A stretch of DNA of 48,666 nt from Mesobacillus subterraneus (GCF_000934845.1 NZ_JXIQ01000038.1:1-48666), one strand, 5' to 3'. Positions 33,690-42,590 are shown, counted from the stretch's first letter. Notes: generated from the letters alone by a model not told the origin. Program-made: numbers and translations.

Positions 33690-35658
33690 GGTTCTTCACT
33701 CCTTTGTTCCCGCCTTTTCTCCATTTGCGTTCAGTTTCAGAGATCTCATCCTTGTGAACATGGAAGCCTTCATCATAGTCAAACGAGCGGAAAGCCAATC
33801 CGACAAAAATTCCAAGTGCGGCAATGCCCGCAGCAATTGTCCATTCAAATACAAGCAGGAATCCTGAGATTCCGAACACTGCACCCATGTAAATCGGGAT
33901 CCATGTGTTGCTTGGCAAGTGGATTTCTTCCACTTCATCTTCAGAAAGCGGCTGAAGTTCATTGTTCTTTTTCATATGCCAGAACGCATCAAGCTTCGTT
34001 ACTTCAGGAAGGGAAGCGAAATTATATTGTTGGACAGGAGAAGCAGTTGCCCACTCTAGTGTCCTTGCATCCCATGGATCATTTCCAATATTGCGGTCCG
34101 CATGGCGAGCACTCCAGTAAATATTATATACAAGAGCGGCAAACCCTGCTGCAAGAATGATCGATCCAACAGCAGAAAGTAGCATCAGTGGCCCAAAGCC
34201 AGTTTCAGCAGAGTAGGTGTATGCACGGCGGACTGCACCATCAAGCCCTAAGAAGAACATTGGCATGAATGTAACATTAAAGCCAATCACGAATAGCCAA
34301 AAATGCCATTTTCCGATTTTTTCATTCAGCATGTAGCCGAACATTTTCGGCCACCAGTAATAAAGGCCAGCAAAGATCGGGAACACAACACCAGGAATCA
34401 AAACATAATGGAAGTGTGCAACCAGAAACAACGTGTTGTGATATTGATAATCAGCTGCTGCCATAGCAAGCATGACACCTGTCACTCCGCCAATCACAAA
34501 GTTTGGAACAAATGCAAGTGCCCAAAGCATGGAAGTCGTAAACTTGATCCGTCCTTTTCTCATTGTGAACAGCCAGTTGAACACCTTCACACCAGTTGGA
34601 ATCGCAATTGCCATTGTTGTGATCGAGAAAAAGGAGTTCACAGCTGCATTATTGCCCATTGTGAAGAAATGGTGTACCCAAACAAGCATGCTTAGAACAG
34701 ATATCAGCACAATGGAAACGACCATTGATTTGTAACCAAAAAGCGTTTTGCGGGCGAATGTAGAGATAATATCTGACAGCATCCCGAACGCTGGCAGGAC
34801 GACAATATACACTTCTGGATGTCCCCATAACCAGAACAGGTTTGCCCATAGCATATCCATCCCGCCACCGGAAATGGTAAAAAAGTGTGCCCCAAATGTG
34901 CGGTCAAATGTCATCAACGCTAGCGCAACTGTAAAAATAGGAAAACTAGCAACAATAATGATCGATGTAATGAACGAAGTCCAGGTGAACATTGGCATCT
35001 TCATCAATGTCATGCCTTTGGTTCTCATTTTTAACACTGTAACTATGAAGTTAATACCGGTCATCAAAGTTCCAGCACCAGCTATTTGCAAAGCCACAGC
35101 ATAAAAGTTATTCCCGATGCCTGGACTGAATTCTTTGCCGGCAAGAGGGAAGTAGGAAGTCCACCCAGCATCTGGGGAACCACCGATAATGAATGAAAGG
35201 TTAAACAGCGCAGCAGCGCTTGCAGTCAGCCAGAAACTAAGTGCGTTTAGCTGAGGAAAAGCAACGTCCCGAGCACCTATCTGTAATGGCACTGCAAAGT
35301 TCATGAGACCGATCAACAATGGCATCGCAACAAACAAGATCATGATGACACCGTGAGTCGTAAAAACTTCATTGTAATGCTGTGCATTCAAGAATTCATT
35401 TTCCGGAACTGCTGTCTGACTTTTCATCATCAATCCATCAACTCCGCCGCGGAAAAACATCACGACACCAAGCAAAATATACATAATACCTATTTTCTTG
35501 TGATCAACAGTTGTCAGCCATTCAGTCCAAAGGTAATTCCATTTTTTAAAATAAGTGATTCCGGCTATTGCTCCAACTAACGACAGAGCAATCCCGATCT
35601 GTGAAGCAAAAATCAGTGGATCGCCGGTTACGAAAAATTCATCCCATTTAATGCCCAC
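33679..35658 (-). CDS. qoxB: Cytochrome aa3 quinol oxidase subunit I
   Basis: A 659-residue heme-copper oxidase subunit I. The haem and copper ligands are all present: TTHGVIMI, WGHPEVYIVVLPAFG with its His-Tyr crosslink motif, VHHFFTMG and VAHFHYVLIPG. The Glu-containing GHPE proton path marks it as A-type. It reduces oxygen to water and pumps protons. The GTG at 35658 is chosen because GGAGGT stands seven bases before it and B. subtilis QoxB also begins just ahead of KWDEFFVTGDPL; another GTG three codons earlier is possible. It overlaps qoxA slightly. Confidence 0.96.
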   Translation of the reverse strand: MGIKWDEFFVTGDPLIFASQIGIALSLVGAIAGITYFKKWNYLWTEWLTTVDHKKIGIMYILLGVVMFFRGGVDGLMMKSQTAVPENEFLNAQHYNEVFTTHGVIMILFVAMPLLIGLMNFAVPLQIGARDVAFPQLNALSFWLTASAAALFNLSFIIGGSPDAGWTSYFPLAGKEFSPGIGNNFYAVALQIAGAGTLMTGINFIVTVLKMRTKGMTLMKMPMFTWTSFITSIIIVASFPIFTVALALMTFDRTFGAHFFTISGGGMDMLWANLFWLWGHPEVYIVVLPAFGMLSDIISTFARKTLFGYKSMVVSIVLISVLSMLVWVHHFFTMGNNAAVNSFFSITTMAIAIPTGVKVFNWLFTMRKGRIKFTTSMLWALAFVPNFVIGGVTGVMLAMAAADYQYHNTLFLVAHFHYVLIPGVVFPIFAGLYYWWPKMFGYMLNEKIGKWHFWLFVIGFNVTFMPMFFLGLDGAVRRAYTYSAETGFGPLMLLSAVGSIILAAGFAALVYNIYWSARHADRNIGNDPWDARTLEWATASPVQQYNFASLPEVTKLDAFWHMKKNNELQPLSEDEVEEIHLPSNTWIPIYMGAVFGISGFLLVFEWTIAAGIAALGIFVGLAFRSFDYDEGFHVHKDEISETERKWRKGGNKGVKNHVS

Positions 35659-36658
35659 TGTGCCCACCTCCGTTTGGATCCTCAGCTTCTGAGTCTTTCT
35701 GATTCATCGTTTCCGAGTTGTTACTGTCTGTATTTTTGTACTTGTAATTATTCTTGTCTTCAAAAATTTTACCTGGCCAGCCATGTCCTCTGTCATACAA
35801 TTCAGGGTTGGTGTAATTCTTGGAGTGAGGATCGGAATGATCAACCCATTCAAGATGACTATTGGAGAATGTCTTGCGGCCGAAGTGTGATGGCTCCAGC
35901 ATTTTCTCATACTCTTCAAGAGTCATTTTAGGTGCCGTTTCTTTTACGTCCTTAATCCACTGGTCAAAATCTTCCTGTGTCTGGGAGAGGACTTCGAATT
36001 CCATTCCTGCATAGCCTTGGCCATTGAAGTTTGTATTTCTGCCTACAAATGAGCCAGGGTTGTCAGCGACAAGGTAGAGCTGGGTCTCGGCATGGGCCAT
36101 AGAGTATTTTTGGCCGCCAAGTGCAGGTACCCAGAAGCTTTGCATCGTACCTGCGGAAGTCAATTTAAAATCAATTGGACGATCTTCAGGAATATTCACA
36201 TAGTTAACTGTCTCAATCCCTTGTTCTGGATAGCTAAAAATCCATTTCCAGTCAGCGGAAGTGACATTAATAACAAGCGGTTTTTTATCTTCGTAGCCTT
36301 TAGGTATTTCGTCTATTGCATAAATTGTTTTGACAGTTGGGATGGTTAAGGCAACGATAATCAAAATAGGAATCACTGTCCAAATAATTTCCAATGCTGT
36401 GCTTCCGTGCTCTTCCGGTGGCTCATAATCCAAATTGTCTTTTCGCTCGCGGTATTTCCAGACAATAAAGGCGAACAGTCCAAAAACAACCACTGTAACA
36501 AGTAGCAACAAAGCTATCGAAAAGTTGATTAGCTCAAGAATTTGCCTTGCGATTGGTCCCTCTGGGTTGAAAACTACCATATTGTTTTCACAGCCACTAA
36601 GCAGCAGCACAGTTATGATCGAGGTGAGGGAGACCAAAAAAAGTTTTGATTTCTTCAT
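35648..36658 (-). CDS. qoxA: Cytochrome aa3 quinol oxidase subunit II (lipoprotein)
   Basis: A 336-residue subunit II. The signal peptide ends in the lipobox LSGC with Cys23; two membrane helices and a cupredoxin-like external domain follow (SAGTMQSFWVPALGGQKYSM). The Cys and Met ligands of the CuA centre are absent and there is no haem c motif, so this is a quinol and not a cytochrome c oxidase subunit. The ATG at 36658 follows AAAGGAG; an in-frame ATG at 36676 precedes that site. The C-terminal tail is rich in Asn, Asp, Gly and His. It is the first gene of the operon, with regulatory sites upstream. Confidence 0.95.
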   Translation of the reverse strand: MKKSKLFLVSLTSIITVLLLSGCENNMVVFNPEGPIARQILELINFSIALLLLVTVVVFGLFAFIVWKYRERKDNLDYEPPEEHGSTALEIIWTVIPILIIVALTIPTVKTIYAIDEIPKGYEDKKPLVINVTSADWKWIFSYPEQGIETVNYVNIPEDRPIDFKLTSAGTMQSFWVPALGGQKYSMAHAETQLYLVADNPGSFVGRNTNFNGQGYAGMEFEVLSQTQEDFDQWIKDVKETAPKMTLEEYEKMLEPSHFGRKTFSNSHLEWVDHSDPHSKNYTNPELYDRGHGWPGKIFEDKNNYKYKNTDSNNSETMNQKDSEAEDPNGGGHSGH

Positions 36659-36697
36659 CACTGCAACTCCTTTCAAAATTAATCCTTGTACATTTTA

Positions 36698-36726
36698 TCA
36701 CAAACTTATGTTTATAAGTTCACAAA
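36698..36726 (-). promoter_or_regulatory. Two ResD-like heptamers in the qox upstream region
   Basis: On the qox strand TTTGTGA occurs at 36726-36720 and again at 36704-36698, flanking the inverted repeat AACTTAT-N4-ATAAGTT (36703-36720). TTTGTGA is the core of the ResD consensus as I remember it for B. subtilis. The sites lie 40-68 bases before the start codon, within the promoter zone. Match by eye only. Confidence 0.45.
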
Positions 36727-36770
36727 TTTATCATACTTTCTCCAAAATAAACGGTAAGTTGTGGTAAAAA

Positions 36771-36788
36771 GTGTGATAAATATCACAC
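36771..36788. promoter_or_regulatory. FNR/CRP-type palindrome upstream of qoxA
   Basis: GTGTGAT-N4-ATCACAC, containing TGTGA-N6-TCACA, fits the Bacillus Fnr consensus fully on both arms. It is about 113 bases upstream of qoxA and 330 bases before the divergent SDR gene. Its placement upstream of the qox promoter region would suit oxygen-dependent control. Confidence 0.6.
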
Positions 36789-36925
36789 ATGTTTGTTTAT
36801 AACTATTCTAACATGGCAATTGTTACAGTTTTGAGGATAATTGTGAACAAATTATGAAAACAAAAATTGGCATCTTCGTGAATTTCTAACAACAGATATT
36901 GACGTAAAAAGGGAAGCTAGGAGGG

Positions 36926-37066
36926 ATGAATTTAATGGGAACGAGGAAATGAAAGCTAATTGTGTAGATTTTTTGATTAATCATTCACGAACATGTTGAT
37001 ATCAGAAATTGGTATGGTGAGGATAGGGTTGGATTAACCATTTAAAAAGCCTAGTTATGATACAAT
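36926..37066 (+). other. Gap between qoxA and the SDR gene: two tiny coupled frames and an extended -10
   Basis: Within the 36659-37120 gap, AGGAGGG (36919-36925) precedes an 8-codon frame (36926-36952) whose stop overlaps, in ATGA, the start of a 16-codon frame (36949-36999). Neither resembles a known peptide. An extended -10, TGATACAAT at 37058-37066, probably belongs to the promoter of the SDR gene; no good -35 is seen. Nothing else was recognised in the gap beyond the regulatory sites listed. Confidence 0.35.
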
Positions 37067-37120
37067 AAGAGGCGGATTAACAGAATTCGGCTCGCGTTTG
37101 AATGGAGGAATAAAGTAGTT

Positions 37121-38014
37121 ATGTTAACAGACAACTTATCAGGGAAGATAGCCGTTATCACAGGTGCAAATAGTGGAATCGGCTTTGAGGCAGCAAAGTA
37201 TTTTTCAGCAAAGGGAGCATTTGTCATTCTAGCTGTTCGAAATGAGAGTAAGGGCCAGATAGCTTTGGAATCCATTTTGAGGGAAAATCCAAATGCTAAA
37301 GTAAATATAATGAAGCTTGACCTTGCTGACCTTAAAAGTGTTCGCAACTTTGCAAAAAGTTTTATGGAGAAGTTCGAATTCTTGAATCTCTTGGTTAATA
37401 ATGCCGGAGTCATGATTCCTCCTTATGGAAAGACAAAGGATGGTTTTGAACTTCAGTTTGGCAGCAATCACTTAGGTCATTTTGCTTTAACCGGACTATT
37501 ACTGCCACTATTAAAAAACACACCGGGTTCACGTGTGGTTACTTTGAGCAGTATTGCCCATAGAGGAGCAAAGCTTGATTTTGACAATTTAGATGGGTCA
37601 AAAGGTTATAAGGCAATGAAGTTCTATGGTCAGAGTAAACTTGCAAATCTTTTGTTTGCCAAAGAATTGGATAATCGCTTCAAACAGCATGAGATAGAGA
37701 GCATAAGTGTTGCCTGCCATCCTGGATTATCAAATACGAATCTATTTCATTTCGGAAAAGGAGAAACACCTGCTTTTATAAAAGGACTGATGAAATTCAT
37801 TACACAACCTGCTGAAAAGGGTTCTTTGCCAACAATTTATGCAGCTACGGAAGACAGCCTTAAAGGCGGGGAGTACATCGGACCGGACGGAAGAGGGAAT
37901 CGAAAGGGGAATCCTGCGATTGAAGTACCGGCTTCAAATGTGTATAACATAGAAACGATGAATAGATTGTGGTCCATTTCTGAAGAAATGACAGATGTTT
38001 TTTATCATTTTTAG
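37121..38014 (+). CDS. SDR-family oxidoreductase, retinol dehydrogenase-like
   Basis: A 297-residue SDR. It has TGANSGIG near residue 14, LVNNAGVM near 90, SNHLGHFALTGLLLP, the catalytic Ser in VVTLSSIAH and Tyr/Lys in FYGQSKLAN. The longer C-terminus and the NHLGHF signature place it with the retinol dehydrogenase/WW-domain oxidoreductase-like branch common in Gram-positive bacteria; the physiological substrate is unknown. TGGAGGAAT precedes the ATG. It is a single-gene unit ending in a terminator. Confidence 0.9.
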   Translation: MLTDNLSGKIAVITGANSGIGFEAAKYFSAKGAFVILAVRNESKGQIALESILRENPNAKVNIMKLDLADLKSVRNFAKSFMEKFEFLNLLVNNAGVMIPPYGKTKDGFELQFGSNHLGHFALTGLLLPLLKNTPGSRVVTLSSIAHRGAKLDFDNLDGSKGYKAMKFYGQSKLANLLFAKELDNRFKQHEIESISVACHPGLSNTNLFHFGKGETPAFIKGLMKFITQPAEKGSLPTIYAATEDSLKGGEYIGPDGRGNRKGNPAIEVPASNVYNIETMNRLWSISEEMTDVFYHF

Positions 38015-38023
38015 GCTTTTTAT

Positions 38024-38061
38024 AATAGATGGTCTTGCTCAATCTGGCAGGACCATCTATT
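38024..38061. terminator. Terminator after the SDR gene
   Basis: AATAGATGGTC (38024-38034) and GACCATCTATT (38051-38061) form an 11-bp perfect stem with a further TGC/GCA pair set in the loop; TATTT follows. It ends four bases from the stop codon of the convergent relic. Confidence 0.85.
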
Positions 38062-38064
38062 TAT

Positions 38065-38400
38065 TTAATGCACCAAATCATCTCTTTTATCTATATAGAG
38101 TGTTCCATCAGGCTGGATTTCTGCAAAAAACACCTCATCCAATGAATTGGTACCAGATTGATGCAGCTGTTGCACGAGCCAGCTTTGATCTTTATTCATT
38201 TTAGCCAGATTTTGAAGATTGACCTGACCGTCAGCTATGAGTTCTGTCGAAAGCGGAACAAAATTACCTTGTGTAACGGCAATATTTAAATCTTTTTTCG
38301 TAACTATTTGTTTGTTCGGTTTTTTCATAACAGAAAGCTTTCCATCCGTTTCAAAGATAGCATAATCGACATCGCTTAATGAAAAGACATTTTTTCTAAA
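38065..38400 (-). pseudogene. C-terminal fragment of a DUF421 (YetF-like) membrane protein
   Basis: The readable frame begins at about 38400, directly after an in-frame TAA, with RKNVFSLSDVDYAIFETDGK and continues through KKPNKQIV, ISDG-like LIADGQVNLQNL, SWLVQQL and FFAEIQPDGTLYIDKRDD to the stop. This is the soluble C-terminal half of DUF421/YetF proteins, about 110 residues. The N-terminal membrane half and any start codon for the full fragment are missing. The only Met (38328) lies a quarter of the way in and lacks a convincing ribosome site. It is therefore best read as a truncated gene. Confidence 0.75.
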
Positions 38401-38510
38401 TTATTTGCAATCAGGTAAAATATATTCTATGAGTTTGAAGTTGGAAATGTAAAACCGTGAGTGAGGGAGTGTGGAAGAAATCCGTAGCAGGAATGGGATC
38501 TGGAATAATA

Positions 38511-38544
38511 AAGAAGAAGGTTCCGAAAGGAACCTTCTTCTTTT
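38511..38544 (-). terminator. Terminator of cspC
   Basis: A perfect 14-bp stem, AAGAAGAAGGTTCC (38511-38524) with its complement at 38529-38542, and a four-base loop lie ten bases after the cspC stop. Stretch 38401-38510 holds nothing that I recognise. Confidence 0.85.
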
Positions 38545-38554
38545 CAGAAAACGA

Positions 38555-38755
38555 TTATAGTTTTGTTACGTTAGCAGCTTGTGGTCCGCGAGCGCCTTGC
38601 TCCACGTCGAAAGATACTTTTTGTCCTTCGTCTAATGATTTGAAACCTTCGGATTGGATAGCAGAGAAGTGTACGAATACGTCGTCTCCACCTTCGCGCT
38701 CGATGAATCCAAAACCTTTTTCTGCGTTAAACCATTTTACTGTACCTTGTTCCAT
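38555..38755 (-). CDS. cspC: Cold shock protein CspC
   Basis: A 66-residue cold shock domain protein with both RNA-binding motifs, KGFGFIE and DDVFVHF. From memory it matches B. subtilis CspC at nearly all positions (start [10 protein letters not shown], later [11 protein letters not shown]). It binds single-stranded nucleic acids and acts as an RNA chaperone. AGGAGGT lies before the ATG. The promoter maps about 110 bases upstream, leaving the long 5' leader typical of csp genes, where cold regulation usually resides. Confidence 0.97.
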   Translation of the reverse strand: MEQGTVKWFNAEKGFGFIEREGGDDVFVHFSAIQSEGFKSLDEGQKVSFDVEQGARGPQAANVTKL

Positions 38756-38865
38756 TACTTTTACCTCCTAGTGCCATTCGCACAAATGTTACTATCCTTG
38801 CCCAAAGTGATCATTAAGACGAAATAATTTCTATCCTTTACACCGAACAAAAATAATTCTACTCC

Positions 38866-38894
38866 ATCATATCAAATAATGGTGTTAAAAGCAA
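38866..38894 (-). promoter_or_regulatory. Promoter of cspC
   Basis: On the - strand TTGCTT (38894-38889) and an extended TGA-TATGAT (-10 at 38871-38866) are spaced by 17 nt. The predicted leader to the ATG at 38755 is roughly 100 nt and contains two GGATAG-type repeats. Confidence 0.7.
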
Positions 38895-38943
38895 ACGAAA
38901 AAGAGAGATTTCATTCTATTTACCCATTTTAAAACGAAGGGAT

Positions 38944-39156
38944 TTATTGAGTCCTCCTAACCACCATCTGGTCGCCAAATGTTAGTTTCACTATGTCTCC
39001 CTTGAGCGTTGTTGCTAGTTCCTGAGAGATTGCATCTTGTTCTTCTTTATTCTCCGCAAGCAAGGTTAGCTGCCGTCCGCCGATCACCCGGTCTTTAGAA
39101 AGGGTGACCAAGGCAATGATATCAAATCGGGGAATTCCGCCTATTTCCTGTCCCAT
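38944..39156 (-). CDS. Small partner protein of the YIEGIA membrane protein
   Basis: A 70-residue protein, MGQEIGGIPRFDIIALVTLS at its start, with alternating beta strands (VIGGRQLTLLAENKEE, GDIVKLTFGDQMVVRR). I recall such proteins being named capping complex subunit for YIEGIA. It begins five bases after the YIEGIA gene and GGGAGG precedes its ATG at 39156; an in-frame Met upstream would overlap that gene. No membrane segment or Cys. The gene order supports a two-protein complex, but no function is known. Confidence 0.8.
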   Translation of the reverse strand: MGQEIGGIPRFDIIALVTLSKDRVIGGRQLTLLAENKEEQDAISQELATTLKGDIVKLTFGDQMVVRRTQ

Positions 39157-39160
39157 ATTT

Positions 39161-40072
39161 TTAATTCCTCCCAACAAAATTAGTGCTAAGAACATCTTTG
39201 TTCTTTTTTGTACTTTCAAGCAGTGGAGTTTTTTTGATTGCTTCGATTAAACGGTCGGCGTCTTTAAGTATGGGAACAAAGGTAATGATGACTTTTCCAT
39301 TTTCAAAATCCTTTCTTGTATAGTGGTAGCGTTTAAGGCCAAGTGTCCGTGTAGCTTCAAACAAGGCAGCTTGCTGCTGACCAAAATGATCCAAAGTGAT
39401 TCGGAATCTTTCCTCATTGGGACTGATCACAGCGGCAATTCCCTCTTTTTGAAATAAAGACGATGCATCATCCGATCCAAGCAGATTTGTTACATAGATA
39501 CCATTAACATATAAATCATTGTTTTTAAGGGATATGATTCCTGATTCAACTTCCGCTATGTCTCCAATCGTTTTTCCTTTAGAGAATCGTTTCAGTACAA
39601 ATAAAAGGATAAAACCGGTGATAATACCTGACACGATATTAATCGCCATGATCTTGCTGTTGATTAATTGCATTGTCAGTGCAGATCCGAATGAAACGAT
39701 CAGTGCAAAATAATTGCGAGCCTCGAAAGTTTTGGCGATTCCATCGATATAGGCATTTCCCCTGCTTGTATATTCTGCATCTTCCAGATCTTTCAAGCTT
39801 TCTCTTTCGGCTTTTCTGACGTCTCGGAACTGCTGGATGGCCAATGTCAGGAAGGTAACGGCAATAAAGTTCTTTGTCATTAGAGCTGGAATTGCTACGG
39901 CTCCGAGAGCTGCTGCTACAAATCCAGTCACAAGGTTCGTAAGATAACCATTAGGGTAACTGGGATATTGCCGAAAATCCTCCTTAACAGTGAGGATGCG
40001 GGCGCAGGTCCCTGTACTAATGGCAACTATGATCATGATAATATGTTCGGTAGAAATGATGTCTGTTTTCAT
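39161..40072 (-). CDS. YIEGIA-family membrane protein
   Basis: A 303-residue protein. The motif NAYIDGIAKTFEARNY near residue 107, a variant of YIEGIA, identifies the family. About five hydrophobic segments occupy residues 8-190, followed by a soluble region of about 130 residues rich in beta strands (IISLKNNDLYVNGIYVTNL). In Bacillus the family is found among sporulating species. The ATG at 40072 follows CGGAGTG; the frame is open 34 codons further upstream without a comparable site. It is followed at once by the small partner gene. Confidence 0.85.
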   Translation of the reverse strand: MKTDIISTEHIIMIIVAISTGTCARILTVKEDFRQYPSYPNGYLTNLVTGFVAAALGAVAIPALMTKNFIAVTFLTLAIQQFRDVRKAERESLKDLEDAEYTSRGNAYIDGIAKTFEARNYFALIVSFGSALTMQLINSKIMAINIVSGIITGFILLFVLKRFSKGKTIGDIAEVESGIISLKNNDLYVNGIYVTNLLGSDDASSLFQKEGIAAVISPNEERFRITLDHFGQQQAALFEATRTLGLKRYHYTRKDFENGKVIITFVPILKDADRLIEAIKKTPLLESTKKNKDVLSTNFVGRN

Positions 40073-40158
40073 ATAGTCACTCCGTTGTTTCCTCCATTTG
40101 ATAGCTTCCATGCTTAAATCTTTGATACATATAAAATGGACAAAAGGAATAATAATGA

Positions 40159-40821
40159 ATGATAGCTTATCCAAAAAGATCTAATACTTTAAAAAGATGG
40201 GATGCGCTTATGATCGCTTTTTTCCAAAAAAACGGTTTGGTTGTTGCAGGAGGAACCATTCAAGGGTTGGGAATGGGGCTTTTTTTATTTCCACACGCGA
40301 TCCCTTCGGGTGGCGCAGGTGGAATAGCTGTTCTATTAAATTATTTTTTTCACCTTGATATGGGATTTGCTCTTTGGATCGTCAATTTCTCCATGCTAGT
40401 GGTCGCCACAAAATACCTCGGGAACAAAAGCGCATTATGGACGATGCTTGCTATCACCATAACCTCAATAACGGTAGCGTTTTGTGAACAATATTATCTG
40501 ACTGTGAACCGAAATGAATGGTTTGATTTACTCATCGGATCGATCTTTTTAGGAACCGGAATCGGCATATTACTTAGGGAAGGAGTTTCCAATGGTGGTG
40601 TCGGGGTCATTGCCCTCATTCTTGCCAGAAGGAGAAACTCGCTTCCCGGTCCTGCACTTTTTTGGATTAATAGCAGTATTTTTATTATGACTGGCTTCCT
40701 TATTAACATCGAACTCATTGTGCAAGCACTGATTAGTCAATGGATTTCCACGAAAATCGTGGATATTGTGTATTACTATCGTTTTCATCAGGCATACACT
40801 TTAGACTGGCGAAGAAAATAG
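40159..40821 (+). CDS. YitT-family membrane protein
   Basis: A 220-residue protein of five to six membrane helices with GLGMGLFLFPHAIPSGGAGGIA near residue 36 and the repeated GVSNGGVGVIALIL element near 145, which mark the YitT family. The C-terminal DUF2179 domain of most YitT proteins is missing, so this is a membrane-only member. Function unknown. AAAAGGAA lies ahead of ATG 40159; an alternative ATG at 40210 is possible. Its stop codon directly abuts the stop of the convergent MFS gene, with no space for a separate terminator. Confidence 0.82.
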   Translation: MIAYPKRSNTLKRWDALMIAFFQKNGLVVAGGTIQGLGMGLFLFPHAIPSGGAGGIAVLLNYFFHLDMGFALWIVNFSMLVVATKYLGNKSALWTMLAITITSITVAFCEQYYLTVNRNEWFDLLIGSIFLGTGIGILLREGVSNGGVGVIALILARRRNSLPGPALFWINSSIFIMTGFLINIELIVQALISQWISTKIVDIVYYYRFHQAYTLDWRRK

Positions 40822-42060
40822 TTAAACATAATTATATCGGAAGGCTGAATATTTCTCCTTTTCTCCGCTTGGCTTACTAACGTGAATCGTCAGAATTGCT
40901 AGCAAACCTACAATAAATGTCAGAGTAGCGATTGACAGAAACATACCCGTACGCGACCAATCCATTAACCGAGTGAAGACAGGCGGACCGACTGCAACAC
41001 CTAGAAAACGCACAGAGCCATATAGCGATGTGACAAAACCGCGCATTTCCTTGCCAACTGAACCTGTGATTAAACTATTGAGACAAGGGAGTACCAATCC
41101 TGTTCCGATACTGCTAAAGATCAGGATAAACAAAAATGGGACTATTTTTTCCACAAAAACTAAACTGACATAGGACAAGGTCATCAGCAGAAAACCAAGA
41201 ACGGTCAGGCGCTTCATCACCAGCATGTTTTTCCCGATTTTTGCGCCTGTTATATAGGCAGTACCACCTTGAACAAGCAAAGGGATTGCCAAAATCAGTC
41301 CCTTTTTGACCCCATTAATGCCGTATTGGACCTCTAGAGTATCTGAAAGATAGAAGAGTATTCCAAATAGGGTAAATAAACAGGTCGCACCCGCAAGATA
41401 GGTAGTAAATAGCCATCTGCCCTCCATTTTAAAAACATTCATTAGACCATGTACATACTTTTCAAATGGAGGAGGTGCCTGTCGATTTCGCTTTTCTTTA
41501 ATGAACATCCAGGTGAGGATGATAGATATAAGACAGATCGCCGGAAAGGCATAAAAAACGGCAAACCAGGCAACAATTGCAAGCAGCGAGCCAATGATCG
41601 GCGATAAAACTTTTCCTAAGCCGTTTGAAGCTTCCACAATGCCGAGAACGCGGCTTTGTTCACCGCCTTTAAATAAATCGCCTGTGAGCGCCATTGCTAT
41701 CGGCGCGGTCCCAGCTGCACCGATTCCTTGGAGAGTCCTGCCAATAAGAATCCAAATATAGGAATTCGTCAGCACATTAGAAGCAAAACCGGCAAGTAAA
41801 CCACCTACACCATATAAAATCAGCGCTGGCAGGATAACGATCTTCCTTGAGAATCGGTCAGACAAGTAGCCAAGAATGGGAATAAAAATTGCTGCTGCAA
41901 CCGAAAAAACGGTAATGGTTAAGCTAACCTGAAGCTGTGTCAATCCTAGTTCTGATTTCATTTTTGGGAGAATGGGGATAAGCATCGAATTCCCCAATGT
42001 CATAATTAATGGGATAGACCCGATGGCAGCAATCAGCATCCCTTTATTTTTTTTTGCCAA
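40822..42060 (-). CDS. MFS drug-efflux-type transporter
   Basis: A protein of 412 residues from the chosen start, with 12 predicted helices. The motif A sequence [17 protein letters not shown] lies after helix 2 and a motif C-like stretch ([17 protein letters not shown]) around helix 5, fitting the 12-helix drug:proton antiporter group. The start is uncertain: the frame runs to 42123, overlapping the upstream gene, but the TTG at 42060 just ahead of AKKNKGMLI has AGGA nearby and gives the usual length. It follows the DUF3231 gene on the same strand. The substrate is unknown. Confidence 0.85.
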   Translation of the reverse strand: MAKKNKGMLIAAIGSIPLIMTLGNSMLIPILPKMKSELGLTQLQVSLTITVFSVAAAIFIPILGYLSDRFSRKIVILPALILYGVGGLLAGFASNVLTNSYIWILIGRTLQGIGAAGTAPIAMALTGDLFKGGEQSRVLGIVEASNGLGKVLSPIIGSLLAIVAWFAVFYAFPAICLISIILTWMFIKEKRNRQAPPPFEKYVHGLMNVFKMEGRWLFTTYLAGATCLFTLFGILFYLSDTLEVQYGINGVKKGLILAIPLLVQGGTAYITGAKIGKNMLVMKRLTVLGFLLMTLSYVSLVFVEKIVPFLFILIFSSIGTGLVLPCLNSLITGSVGKEMRGFVTSLYGSVRFLGVAVGPPVFTRLMDWSRTGMFLSIATLTFIVGLLAILTIHVSKPSGEKEKYSAFRYNYV

Positions 42061-42089
42061 AAATCCTGCACATCCTTTATGAAAAATTC

Positions 42090-42590
42090 TTATTTTAGAT
42101 TGATTGGCGGCGCTACAATCCAACCTTTTTCTTTCATGATTTTCATTAGCTTGTCTTCATACTCACTTTTTTGAACATGAAACTCACCAAACATTTCTGG
42201 TATATCTGATCTGATTGCGATGCCCATTATATAACTGTCCTTTATTTTGCCGACCACCAATTCCCGTTGTACTAATAAAGCAATTTCCGGATCATTGAAA
42301 CGTGCACCTGCAGGAATATCTTCCACCTGTACATCAGGTCGGGCAGGAGGTGCTGGCGGAAGACGGATTCCATTTTGCTTCAATATCGCTTCTGTTTGCT
42401 GCTCCTCTTGCTTATAACAATTCTCCAGCAAATCCTCTAAAAAAACCTTCAAATCATGATCCCCAGTATGATTGATAAAAATTTGCAGTGTGACCATATA
42501 CCCTTTTGTTGCATAAAGATGCGACCATAAATTAAATACTTCACCTGAATGTAGAGGTTCATTTTCAGGTTTTTCACTAAACATTCCCAT
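42090..42590 (-). CDS. DUF3231-family protein
   Basis: A 166-residue protein corresponding to one DUF3231 unit; many Bacillus members are about 330 residues with two units. Features are [19 protein letters not shown] near the start, [16 protein letters not shown], and a ferritin-like pattern of Glu and His within helices. The family resembles spore coat CotF/ferritin-like proteins, but no function is proven. GGAGGG precedes the ATG. It lies immediately before the MFS gene, with which it may be co-transcribed. Confidence 0.82.
   Translation of the reverse strand: MGMFSEKPENEPLHSGEVFNLWSHLYATKGYMVTLQIFINHTGDHDLKVFLEDLLENCYKQEEQQTEAILKQNGIRLPPAPPARPDVQVEDIPAGARFNDPEIALLVQRELVVGKIKDSYIMGIAIRSDIPEMFGEFHVQKSEYEDKLMKIMKEKGWIVAPPINLK

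Noticed and set aside
35648-36658. Subunit II as a cytochrome c oxidase (CtaC) subunit
   Set aside because: The CuA ligand residues and a CxxCH haem site are both lacking, and subunit I and IV sequences match quinol oxidases.
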